From an uncultured Streptococcus sp. (GTDB lineage Bacteria; Bacillota; Bacilli; Lactobacillales; Streptococcaceae): a stretch of 5,863 nt of DNA. The stretch spans positions 1 to 5,863 of the forward strand of contig CABSQC010000074.1 of assembly GCA_902479835.1 (NCBI GenBank), written 5' to 3'. Each line of letters begins with the position of its first letter. Within the stretch, counting starts at the first letter, position 1. This document shows, one piece after another, positions 1-5,863 of the stretch. The position numbers and the translations under genes are program-made. The notes below the pieces were generated by a model. That model had not been told where the DNA came from and ran no database searches. It saw only the letters and a program-made list of their open reading frames with translations.

Positions 1-174
1 CGTTCAAACAATACAAATGTAAGAGGGAGCATTGATGCTATCTTAACGCCATTCTGCCCCGCTATTATGGCTGTTGCTCTTTATGTCTTCTTTTTAGAAA
101 TAGTAGGGGGTTACTACCTATTTTTGTACTACGAACAATACAAAGAAAAATATGATATTTTAACAAAGGTTTAG
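1..174 (+). CDS. C-terminal fragment of an integral membrane protein (5' end outside window)
   Basis: A reading frame is open from the first base and ends at TAG (172-174), giving 57 visible residues. It has no start in the window, so the gene begins further left. Residues about 15-44 are a long hydrophobic stretch (from ILTPFCP to GGYYLFLYY), enough for one transmembrane helix or a tight pair. A charged tail follows, YEQYKEKYDILTKV. A membrane helix followed by a charged 'EKYDIL.K' segment resembles the region after a transmembrane helix in FtsX/BceB-type ABC transporter permeases, but that likeness is from memory and rests on very few residues. The base composition looks more A/T-rich than in the genes to the right. 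A terminator 17 bases after the stop fits a real gene end. That it is the end of a coding membrane protein is reasonably secure; its family is not. Confidence 0.6.
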   Translation, partial: RSNNTNVRGSIDAILTPFCPAIMAVALYVFFLEIVGGYYLFLYYEQYKEKYDILTKV

Positions 175-190
175 CTTAAGAAAACTTATA

Positions 191-219
191 AAAACAGTAC
201 CCACTCGGTGCTGTTTTTT
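191..219 (+). terminator. Strong Rho-independent terminator after the left-edge gene
   Basis: The arm at 191-201 (AAAACAGTACC) pairs with 207-217 (GGTGCTGTTTT) over 11 base pairs, including one T-G wobble, around the five-base loop CACTC (202-206). The T-run ends at 219. The distance from the stop codon at 172-174 is typical. It separates the left-edge gene from ftsK, so ftsK needs its own promoter. The A-rich left arm could also serve as a U-tract for transcription from the right, but no minus-strand gene nearby would need it. Confidence 0.9.
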
Positions 220-274
220 ACTTTATGCTGCAAAATTGAGGAAATGATTTTACTAGAGAACTAGCTTGGAAATG

Positions 275-283
275 TGATATAAT
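275..283 (+). promoter_or_regulatory. Extended -10 promoter of ftsK
   Basis: TGATATAAT combines a perfect TATAAT hexamer (278-283) with the upstream TG of an extended -10 element. No good -35 hexamer lies 16-18 bases upstream, where the sequence is AGAGAA or similar; extended -10 promoters often tolerate this. It is the only strong promoter-like element between the terminator at 191-219 and the ftsK ATG at 291. Transcription would be expected to begin at about 289-291, that is at or next to the start codon. Confidence 0.75.
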
Positions 284-290
284 AGAGGTT

Positions 291-2651
291 ATGGCAAACA
301 ATAATCAATCAAAAAAAACACGGTCGACAAGACGACTGTCCAAAGCAGAATTAGAAAGAAAAAAAGCAATTCATCGCATGATTGTGACCATTCTGATTAG
401 TCTGGTTTTAGTTTTTGCGGCCTTGAAATTGGGAGCAGTAGGGGTCTTGGCCTACAACTTGATCCGACTCTTTGTTGGGAGTTTGGCTTATTTGGCTATT
501 TTAGCGACCTTTTTCTACCTCTACGCCTTTAAATGGCTGGACAAACACGAAGGAGTTATTTCAGGATTTCTAAGCTTCTTTGCTGGGCTTCTCTTGATGT
601 TTCAGGCCTTCTTTGTATCCTCCCTTCATTTAGACAATAATGGAATCAAGGTCACCTTTTCAAGAATCATGGCAGACCTGATTCATCTGCGAGTGGAGAG
701 CTTTGCTGGTGGTGGTATGATCGGTGCCTTTCTTTATGCTCCGATTTCCTTCCTATTTTCAAATATTGGCTCTTATTTTATTGGTCTTCTCTTTATCGGG
801 TTGGGGATCCTCTTGATGAGCCCTTACTCCATCTATGATTTGTTTGAAAAGGGGTCCGAAGCCTTCCATGCTTCTATGGAAAAACGCAAAGAGCGTCGCG
901 AACAGAAATTCCTTGAAAAAGAAGCGAGAGCTGCCGAGGAAGCTGCTGCAGCTGAAAGAGAGCAAGAAGAAGCAAGAGCTGTTCTTCCAACTCCCCTTTC
1001 TATGGAAGGGCATCCTGTAGATCCTGAAACAGGAGAGGTATTGGCGGAAGAGCCGTTCACAGAGCCCTTTCCAGAAGCTGAGATTGTTGCACCAGCAACA
1101 CCAGAAATCTACCTGCCAGATGAAGAATGGCCGGAAGAGCCTGAAGAATATGAAGAGCTTCCGGTAGCCGAAGAATTCGAGGACGATGGGGAAGAAGTTC
1201 AAGTGGATTTCACACCTAAGGAACTCCTCCAGTACAAGCTTCCAACCATTGATCTCTTTGCGCCTGATAAGCCCAAAAATCAATCCAAAGAGAAAAACAT
1301 CGTTCGTCAGAACATCCGCATTTTGGAAGAAACCTTTGCAAGCTTTAACATCAAGGCGACAGTGGAGCGGGCGGAAATTGGTCCATCTGTTACCAAGTAT
1401 GAGGTCAAGCCGGCTGTCGGTGTGCGGGTCAACCGCATCTCCAATCTAGCAGATGATTTGGCCTTGGCACTAGCAGCCAAGGATGTGCGGATTGAAGCAC
1501 CGATTCCAGGGAAGTCTCTGGTCGGGATTGAAGTGCCCAACTCAGAGATTGCGACCGTTTCCTTCCGTGAATTGTGGGAGCAGTCCAAAACTGATCCTGC
1601 CAAACTCCTTGAGATTCCTCTTGGGAAGGCTGTAGATGGCTCGGCACGAACCTTTGATTTGGCTCGGATGCCCCACCTCTTGGTCGCGGGTTCTACTGGA
1701 TCTGGTAAGTCAGTAGCGGTCAATGGGATTATTTCGAGTATCTTGATGAAGGCTCGTCCGGACGAAGTCAAGTTTATGATGGTCGATCCAAAGATGGTGG
1801 AGCTTTCTGTCTACAATGATATTCCTCACCTTTTGATTCCAGTGGTGACCAATCCACGCAAGGCCAGCAGGGCCCTGCAGAAGGTTGTCGATGAGATGGA
1901 AAATCGCTACGAGCTCTTTTCAAAAGTGGGCGCTCGGAACATTGCTGGCTTTAATGACAAGGTGGCGGAGTACAATGCCCAGTCTGAGATGAAGCAAGTA
2001 CCCCTTCCATTGATTGTGGTCATTGTCGATGAGTTGGCAGACTTGATGATGGTCGCAAGTAAAGAAGTGGAAGATGCTATTATTCGCCTTGGACAGAAGG
2101 CGCGTGCAGCGGGGATCCACATGATCCTTGCGACTCAGCGACCATCGGTTGACGTTATCTCAGGTTTGATCAAGGCTAATGTGCCTTCCCGTGTCGCTTT
2201 TGCGGTATCATCTGGGACTGACTCACGGACCATCTTGGATGAAAATGGGGCAGAGAAACTACTCGGTCGCGGAGACATGCTCTTTAAACCGATCGATGAA
2301 AACCACCCGATTCGTCTGCAAGGCTCCTTTATCTCAGATGACGATGTGGAGCGGATTGTCAACTTTGTCAAGGATCAGGCAGAAGCCGATTATGATGATG
2401 CTTTTGATCCAGGCGAAGTATCGGAGTCGGACTTTGACGGAAGCATGGGTGGCTCTGATGAAGGCGATCCTCTCTTTGAAGAGGCCAAGGCGCTCGTGGT
2501 TGAAACTCAAAAAGCCAGTGCTTCGATGATTCAGCGCCGCTTGTCAGTTGGCTTTAACCGAGCGACTCGCCTCATGGAAGAGTTGGAAGCAGCCGGTGTG
2601 ATTGGACCTGCTGAAGGAACCAAGCCTCGGAAAGTATTGCAACAATCATAA
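291..2651 (+). CDS. ftsK: DNA translocase FtsK/SpoIIIE
   Basis: This septum-anchored, ATP-driven DNA pump clears and orients chromosome ends during division and supports dimer resolution (XerS/dif in streptococci, from family knowledge). The protein has 786 residues, normal for streptococcal FtsK. Residues 1-29 are basic and cytoplasmic. Four or five membrane helices follow, at about 30-47, 58-80, 88-112 and 142-178. Next come a charged helical stretch (190-230), an acidic, proline-rich linker (about 240-305) and the RecA-like motor. Walker A is GSTGSGKS (467-474), Walker B is LIVVIVDE (574-581), and the conserved ATQRP lies at 614-618. The C-terminal winged-helix gamma domain (about 724-783, with '[12 protein letters not shown]') reads polar guide sequences on DNA. 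The motor and gamma domains appear intact. The ATG at 291 is chosen because the MANNN start matches streptococcal relatives as I recall them. The upstream AGAGG is only two bases from this ATG, too close for a normal ribosome binding site. Confidence 0.97.
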   Translation: MANNNQSKKTRSTRRLSKAELERKKAIHRMIVTILISLVLVFAALKLGAVGVLAYNLIRLFVGSLAYLAILATFFYLYAFKWLDKHEGVISGFLSFFAGLLLMFQAFFVSSLHLDNNGIKVTFSRIMADLIHLRVESFAGGGMIGAFLYAPISFLFSNIGSYFIGLLFIGLGILLMSPYSIYDLFEKGSEAFHASMEKRKERREQKFLEKEARAAEEAAAAEREQEEARAVLPTPLSMEGHPVDPETGEVLAEEPFTEPFPEAEIVAPATPEIYLPDEEWPEEPEEYEELPVAEEFEDDGEEVQVDFTPKELLQYKLPTIDLFAPDKPKNQSKEKNIVRQNIRILEETFASFNIKATVERAEIGPSVTKYEVKPAVGVRVNRISNLADDLALALAAKDVRIEAPIPGKSLVGIEVPNSEIATVSFRELWEQSKTDPAKLLEIPLGKAVDGSARTFDLARMPHLLVAGSTGSGKSVAVNGIISSILMKARPDEVKFMMVDPKMVELSVYNDIPHLLIPVVTNPRKASRALQKVVDEMENRYELFSKVGARNIAGFNDKVAEYNAQSEMKQVPLPLIVVIVDELADLMMVASKEVEDAIIRLGQKARAAGIHMILATQRPSVDVISGLIKANVPSRVAFAVSSGTDSRTILDENGAEKLLGRGDMLFKPIDENHPIRLQGSFISDDDVERIVNFVKDQAEADYDDAFDPGEVSESDFDGSMGGSDEGDPLFEEAKALVVETQKASASMIQRRLSVGFNRATRLMEELEAAGVIGPAEGTKPRKVLQQS

Positions 2652-2660
2652 GGATAGGGA

Positions 2661-2693
2661 AAAAGGGCGCTTGTCCCACTCCCTTTTCTTTTT
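2661..2693 (+). terminator. Probable intrinsic terminator after ftsK
   Basis: AAAAGGG (2661-2667) pairs with CCCTTTT (2681-2687), closing a 13-base loop, and is followed by a T-rich tail (CTTTTT, 2688-2693). It starts nine bases after the ftsK stop. The seven-pair, A/T-rich stem with a large loop is weaker than the terminator at 191-219, so some read-through into gloA2 is likely. GGG (2665-2667) can pair instead with CCC (2675-2677), which would compete with the terminator fold. Confidence 0.55.
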
Positions 2694-2709
2694 ATAGGAA
2701 ATAGAAAGT

Positions 2710-2713
2710 AGGA
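2710..2713 (+). promoter_or_regulatory. Ribosome binding site of gloA2
   Basis: AGGA lies four bases before the ATG at 2718. The spacing is short but usable. The next in-frame ATG (2730) would be 16 bases away, so this site supports the upstream start. Confidence 0.6.
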
Positions 2714-2717
2714 CCAG

Positions 2718-3104
2718 ATGAAGTTAGACATGATTCATCATATTGCTATCATTGGACGGGATCGCGATGCCATGTTGCATTTCTATGTGGACCAGTTGGG
2801 CTTTGCGATTGTCAGTGAATATGACCGTCCTGAACGCGGAGATATCTTGATCAATCTCCGTCAGGGCCAGCTGACTTTAGAACTCTTTATCAAACCGACG
2901 GCCCCAGAACGGCCTAAGCTTCCCTTGCCCGAGCATGCGGGACTGCGTCATCTAGCCTTTAAAGTGGAAGATGTAGAAGTGTATCTAGCTAGATTGGATC
3001 AGCTAGGTATTGAGAACACAGGCCTTCGCTATGATGACTTTGATGGTAAGAAAATGGCGTTTTTCTTCGATCCAGAAGGATTGCCCTTGGAAATACATGA
3101 GTGA
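2718..3104 (+). CDS. gloA2: SMU1112c/YaeR-type glyoxalase-I-like metalloprotein (VOC superfamily)
   Basis: A 128-residue cytoplasmic protein of the vicinal oxygen chelate fold, with two beta-alpha-beta-beta-beta modules (about 5-57 and 75-127). The four expected metal ligands are visible: H8 in 'IHHIAII', E55 in 'LTLELF', H78 in 'LRHLAF' and E125 in 'LPLEIHE'. The motifs HHIAII, FY...LGF, PERP, GLRHLAF and DP-GLPLE match the E. coli YaeR-type subgroup as I recall it, and the length fits (YaeR is about 129 residues). Relatives are called glyoxalase-like, but a methylglyoxal/glutathione activity cannot be read from sequence; the natural substrate is unknown to me. The stop TGA overlaps a possible GTG start of the next gene, and the ATPase's preferred ATG is only eight bases after the stop, so the two are very likely co-transcribed and perhaps translationally coupled. 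Read-through from ftsK could also contribute. Confidence 0.92.
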   Translation: MKLDMIHHIAIIGRDRDAMLHFYVDQLGFAIVSEYDRPERGDILINLRQGQLTLELFIKPTAPERPKLPLPEHAGLRHLAFKVEDVEVYLARLDQLGIENTGLRYDDFDGKKMAFFFDPEGLPLEIHE

Positions 3105-3109
3105 GGAAA
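3103..3109 (+). promoter_or_regulatory. Ribosome binding site that sets the ATPase start
   Basis: GAGGAAA, overlapping the gloA2 stop codon, places GAGG six bases before the ATG at 3113, which is good spacing. The alternative GTG at 3101 precedes this site and has no Shine-Dalgarno sequence at a suitable distance (the closest, AGAAGGA near 3074-3080, is about 20 bases away). The start is therefore set at 3113, four codons shorter than the longest open frame. The overlap with the gloA2 stop suggests translational coupling. Confidence 0.75.
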
Positions 3110-3112
3110 GCA

Positions 3113-5431
3113 ATGGATAGATTAGAAGGACTCAGTCAGGAAGAAGTAGCGAAAAAAATCCAAGGGGGCAAGCAAAATAAGGTCACAATCAAGACAGAAA
3201 AAAGCCTAGGACAGATCATTCGAGACAATGTCTTTACCTACTTTAATCTGATATTTTTGATTTTGGCAATTTTGCTGGTAGCAGTGAAGTCTTGGAACAA
3301 TCTCTTGTTTGTCCCGATTGTCGTGGTCAACTCTTTAGTTGGTATTGTGCAGGAAGTCCGCTCTAGACGGATCTTGCGTCAGATGCAATTTCTACACATG
3401 AGTGAGGCGATCGCTCTTCGCGAAGGCAAAGAAGTCGCTCTACCAATCGATCAGCTGGTGGAGGGTGATCTAGTTCGCTTTCAAGCTGGAGACCAGATCT
3501 ATGCGGATGGGGTCTTGCTGGAGGGCGAGCTAAAAGTCGATGAGTCGCAATTGACCGGTGAAGCCGATGAGGTCAAAAAAGGAGCGCAAGATGCGCTCAT
3601 GTCAGGTAGCTTTGTGATTGCTGGTCAAGGACTGGCACGATTGGAAAAAGTGGGGAATGACTCCTACATCAACCAATTGAGCTTGGAAGCCAAGCAAGTC
3701 AAGTCCCATGAGGAATCTGATATGGTTCATGCGGTTAACCGCATCGTAGGGATCATTGGTCTCCTTATCATTCCGCTAGGTTCCCTCCTTTTTCTTCGTA
3801 GCTATATCAGCCTAGGTGACAGCCTTAAGCTCAGTGTGACTTCAACAGTCGGAGCCTTGATCGGGATGATTCCAGAAGGTTTGTACCTCTTGATGACCTT
3901 GGCGCTGGCTCTTGGTGCTGTCAGATTGGCCAAGGAAAAGGTTCTGCTCAATAGCATGAAGGGGATTGAGACCTTATCGCGCGTGGATGTCCTTTGTGTT
4001 GATAAGACAGGGACCATTACAGAGCCTGGTATGGAAGTGACAGAGATTCGTCCGGCAAAAGACGCTCAAGACTTGGAAGCTCTAGCTCAGTATGTAGAAG
4101 CTAGTATGGATCAAAACGATACCATGGATGCGATCCGAAAATTTCACAAGACGCCAGTCAGCCATCCTTGGAAGACTCTTGAAATACTGCCCTTTACGTC
4201 CAAAAAAAAGTATGGGGCCATTGCCTTTGAATCGGGGATCTATGTATTAGGCGCTCCAGAATTTGTCTTAAGAGAAGGCTTCTCTGAGCTTGAAAAAGAG
4301 ATTGCCCCAGCTACGCAGGCAGGTAATCGGGTCTTGGCCTTTGGGAAATATAGGGGAGAAGACCTTAGAGAGACGTTAGAGGCTCCTGTAGATTTAGTAG
4401 CCTGGATTATTCTCTCCAATCCTTTGAGAAAAAATGCCAAAGAAACCTTCGCCTACTTTAAAGAACAAGGTGTAACCATTAAGGTCATTTCAGGGGACAA
4501 CCCTGCTACCGTCTCAGCTATTGCACAAAAAGCAGGAATTGAAGGAGCTGAAGATCTGATTGATGCCAGAACCTTGCAGACGGAAGAAGACTTGTACCAA
4601 GCGGCGAGCCAGTATACAGTCTTTGGTCGGGTGACCCCGGAGCAAAAGAAAAGCCTTGTAGAAGGCTTGCAGGCAAAAGGACACAAGGTCGCTATGACCG
4701 GAGATGGTGTCAACGATATTTTAGCCTTAAAAACAGCGGATTGTAGTATTGCGATGGAATCTGGAAATGATGCGACTAAAAAGATGGCGCAAGTGGTCTT
4801 ACTGGATTCTGACTTTGGGAAGATGCCGTCTATCGTGGCCGAAGGTCGGCGTGTGGTCAATAACATTCAGCGATCAGCTAGTCTCTTTTTGATCAAGAAT
4901 ATCTTCTCCATTTTGTTGGCTATCTCAGTGACGCTCTTAGCCTTTACCTATCCCATCATGCCGTCGCAGATGTCTTTGATCAGTGGTTTTACAATTGGAA
5001 TTCCAGGATTCTTCCTAGCGCTTGAGCCCAATAGCGAGCGCATCAAAGGACGCTTTATCGAAACGGTCTTTAAAAATGCACTGCCTGCTGCCTTGACGGA
5101 TTTTATACTGATCTTTAGTCTGGTTTTGCTCTCTTCAGCATTTGGTATGAAATCGGAAGAGCTCTCGAGTGCAGCCATCTGCTTGATGGCCTTTGTCGGT
5201 TTTACCATCATCTACCAAGAATCCCAGCCTCTCAATCACTACAAAAGACTGGTTCTCCTAGGAAATATCCTAGCTTTTCTGGTTTCAAGTAGTATCCTAG
5301 GGAAATTCTTTAACATGAGCCCCTTGAGACTTCAAACGCTGCTTATCTGCGCCATCATGGCGGTTCTCGCCCTCATCTTGATTCCAGTCTTCAAGAAGTT
5401 AGTGGGCTGGTTCTTTCATCGGAAAAAATAA
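3113..5431 (+). CDS. Cation-transporting P-type ATPase, Exp7/CtpE-like
   Basis: An integral membrane ion pump of 772 residues from ATG 3113 (776 if GTG 3101 is used). Numbering here is from the ATG. Membrane helices M1-M2 lie at about 40-80. The actuator domain carries TGE (148-150), and M3-M4 span about 208-270 with the ion-site motif PEG (254-256, in 'GMIPEGLYLL'). The phosphorylation motif is DKTGT (D297). A short nucleotide-binding domain has FTSKKKYG (361-368) and LGAPE (379-383), followed by NPLR (436-439), SGDNP (460-464) and the hinge TGDGVND (529-535). Six further helices to the C-terminus give ten in total. All catalytic residues are present, so it should be active. The sequence resembles the Exp7 group of streptococci and mycobacterial CtpE, which has been linked to calcium uptake; that is family memory. 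It is clearly not a heavy-metal type: no N-terminal CxxC domain and no CPC in M4. The transported ion is unproven; Ca2+ is the best guess. It is the second gene of a unit with gloA2. Confidence 0.93.
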   Translation: MDRLEGLSQEEVAKKIQGGKQNKVTIKTEKSLGQIIRDNVFTYFNLIFLILAILLVAVKSWNNLLFVPIVVVNSLVGIVQEVRSRRILRQMQFLHMSEAIALREGKEVALPIDQLVEGDLVRFQAGDQIYADGVLLEGELKVDESQLTGEADEVKKGAQDALMSGSFVIAGQGLARLEKVGNDSYINQLSLEAKQVKSHEESDMVHAVNRIVGIIGLLIIPLGSLLFLRSYISLGDSLKLSVTSTVGALIGMIPEGLYLLMTLALALGAVRLAKEKVLLNSMKGIETLSRVDVLCVDKTGTITEPGMEVTEIRPAKDAQDLEALAQYVEASMDQNDTMDAIRKFHKTPVSHPWKTLEILPFTSKKKYGAIAFESGIYVLGAPEFVLREGFSELEKEIAPATQAGNRVLAFGKYRGEDLRETLEAPVDLVAWIILSNPLRKNAKETFAYFKEQGVTIKVISGDNPATVSAIAQKAGIEGAEDLIDARTLQTEEDLYQAASQYTVFGRVTPEQKKSLVEGLQAKGHKVAMTGDGVNDILALKTADCSIAMESGNDATKKMAQVVLLDSDFGKMPSIVAEGRRVVNNIQRSASLFLIKNIFSILLAISVTLLAFTYPIMPSQMSLISGFTIGIPGFFLALEPNSERIKGRFIETVFKNALPAALTDFILIFSLVLLSSAFGMKSEELSSAAICLMAFVGFTIIYQESQPLNHYKRLVLLGNILAFLVSSSILGKFFNMSPLRLQTLLICAIMAVLALILIPVFKKLVGWFFHRKK

Positions 5432-5451
5432 AAGAAAAGAGCAAAACAGAT

Positions 5452-5481
5452 AAAATAGTTTCGATTGGATGACGATATTTT
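5452..5481. terminator. Weak hairpin between convergent genes, possible shared terminator
   Basis: AAAATA (5452-5457) and TCG (5461-5463) can pair with CGA (5473-5475) and TATTTT (5476-5481), with a three-base GTT bulge and a nine-base loop. T-rich sequence follows on the plus strand. The stem is A/T-rich and bulged, so it is only a plausible terminator for the ATPase operon, perhaps also slowing transcription arriving from the Rgg-like gene on the other strand. The gap between the two stop codons is just 49 bases and contains nothing stronger. Confidence 0.3.
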
Positions 5482-5863
5482 TACTGTTCAGTTAGTTCTA
5501 GAAAATAGGCATCCCATTCTTGTGCTTCGGCTTTTGAAAGTAACAATGAAACCGAATGGATAACATTATCATGGAGAGATCTCCCTTGCTTTGGATCTTC
5601 CCAAATACTTTGATAGATGGCCTTTAATTCTAGTAAGTATAATTTTTGAAATGCAAAATAGTTAGGGAAATGTTTTTCGAATAGAAGTGTTAGCAGTTGT
5701 TTGCTAGCACTTTTTTCTTTTCTACTGATTAAGACAGATACTAAATTTAAAATCGTATCGATTTTGATTCGATCTAGATTGTTTTTAAGTTTGTCCGGTG
5801 TATTTTCCAAAATTGTATCCGTAAAGAGAACAATAGCCTCAGTTGTGAAATAGGAGACCACAC
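5481..5863 (-). CDS. Rgg/GadR/MutR-family transcriptional regulator, C-terminal part (5' end outside window)
   Basis: The minus-strand frame is open from the right edge to TAA (complement of 5481-5483) and shows about 126 residues. The GTG at 5861-5859 sits at the window edge and is probably an internal valine, since Rgg proteins are roughly 280-300 residues and the visible part contains no helix-turn-helix. The sequence is an all-helical repeat of the type found in Rgg C-terminal domains: 'RIKIDTILNLVSVLISRKEKS' is followed by 'FAFQKLYLLELKAIYQSI', then a final 'AQEWDAYFLEL' helix. In Rgg proteins this domain dimerises and, in the Rgg2/Rgg3/ComR-like types, binds short peptide pheromones; the missing N-terminus would bind DNA. 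It is convergent with the ATPase gene, so those genes are not its obvious target. The base composition is A/T-richer than in the core genes, common for accessory regulators. Family assignment rests on pattern recognition and is moderate; the pheromone and targets are unknown. Confidence 0.65.
   Translation of the reverse strand, partial: VVSYFTTEAIVLFTDTILENTPDKLKNNLDRIKIDTILNLVSVLISRKEKSASKQLLTLLFEKHFPNYFAFQKLYLLELKAIYQSIWEDPKQGRSLHDNVIHSVSLLLSKAEAQEWDAYFLELTEQ

Noticed and set aside
196..219. Resemblance of the ACTCGGTGC...TTTT hairpin to the 3' end of a type II CRISPR tracrRNA
   Set aside because: Only the terminal hairpin is similar. There is no anti-repeat, no repeat array and no cas gene, and it sits exactly where a terminator is expected.
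248..271. TTTTAC (248-253) or TTGGAA (266-271) as the -35 element of the ftsK promoter
   Set aside because: The spacings to the -10 hexamer are 24 and 6 bases, both outside the working range; the extended -10 explains the promoter without them.
759..1283. Long minus-strand open frame opposite ftsK (174 codons)
   Set aside because: It lies entirely inside the strongly conserved ftsK gene, is rich in Phe/Cys/Arg as expected from reading the complement of the acidic linker, and has no recognisable domain.
1307..1771. Minus-strand open frame opposite the ftsK motor domain (154 codons)
   Set aside because: It is a shadow of the conserved motor coding sequence, with no recognisable motif; the plus-strand frame fully explains the sequence.
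2671..2698. Possible promoter for gloA2 (TTGTCC, 16 bases, TATAGG)
   Set aside because: Each hexamer has two mismatches and the segment is better explained as the ftsK terminator. It may contribute weakly, but I cannot support it as a feature.
3101..3112. GTG at 3101 as the ATPase start
   Set aside because: It has no Shine-Dalgarno sequence at proper distance, whereas ATG 3113 has GAGGAAA at ideal spacing.
4453..4866. Minus-strand open frame opposite the ATPase P-domain (137 codons)
   Set aside because: It overlaps the conserved TGDGVND region of the ATPase and shows no family features of its own.

Overview
The window reads as chromosomal DNA from a Streptococcus, probably an oral or viridans-type species. 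The main reason is the large FtsK/SpoIIIE translocase: its MANNN start, its 'LSKAELERK' N-terminal stretch and its motor domain are what I remember of streptococcal FtsK/SpoIIIE proteins. The Exp7/CtpE-like P-type ATPase and the Rgg-like regulator tail also fit. The species cannot be fixed from the sequence alone.

Layout from left to right. (1) Positions 1-174 hold the C-terminal end of a membrane protein that enters from the left edge. A strong intrinsic terminator follows (191-219). (2) An extended -10 promoter (275-283) lies directly against the ATG of ftsK (291-2651). A weaker hairpin with a T-rich tail (2661-2693) follows ftsK. (3) gloA2 (2718-3104) is a small YaeR/glyoxalase-I-like metalloprotein of the VOC superfamily. 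It is packed tightly against a cation-transporting P-type ATPase gene (best start 3113, end 5431), so these two are almost certainly co-transcribed. (4) On the opposite strand, converging on the ATPase gene, is the C-terminal part of an Rgg/MutR-type transcriptional regulator (5481 to the right edge), whose DNA-binding half is outside the window.

FtsK pumps chromosome DNA through the closing division septum and helps resolve chromosome dimers. The VOC protein and the ATPase form a separate unit whose physiological link is unknown. The two partial genes at the edges look more A/T-rich than the three complete genes between them, which suggests a conserved core block flanked by more variable, possibly accessory, DNA.

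I see no CRISPR array, tRNA or rRNA gene, insertion sequence or convincing novel multi-gene system. The points most worth checking are the probably leaderless ftsK transcript, the unusual nucleotide-binding motifs and unknown substrate of the ATPase, the possibly truncated permease tail at the left edge, and the identity of the Rgg regulator.
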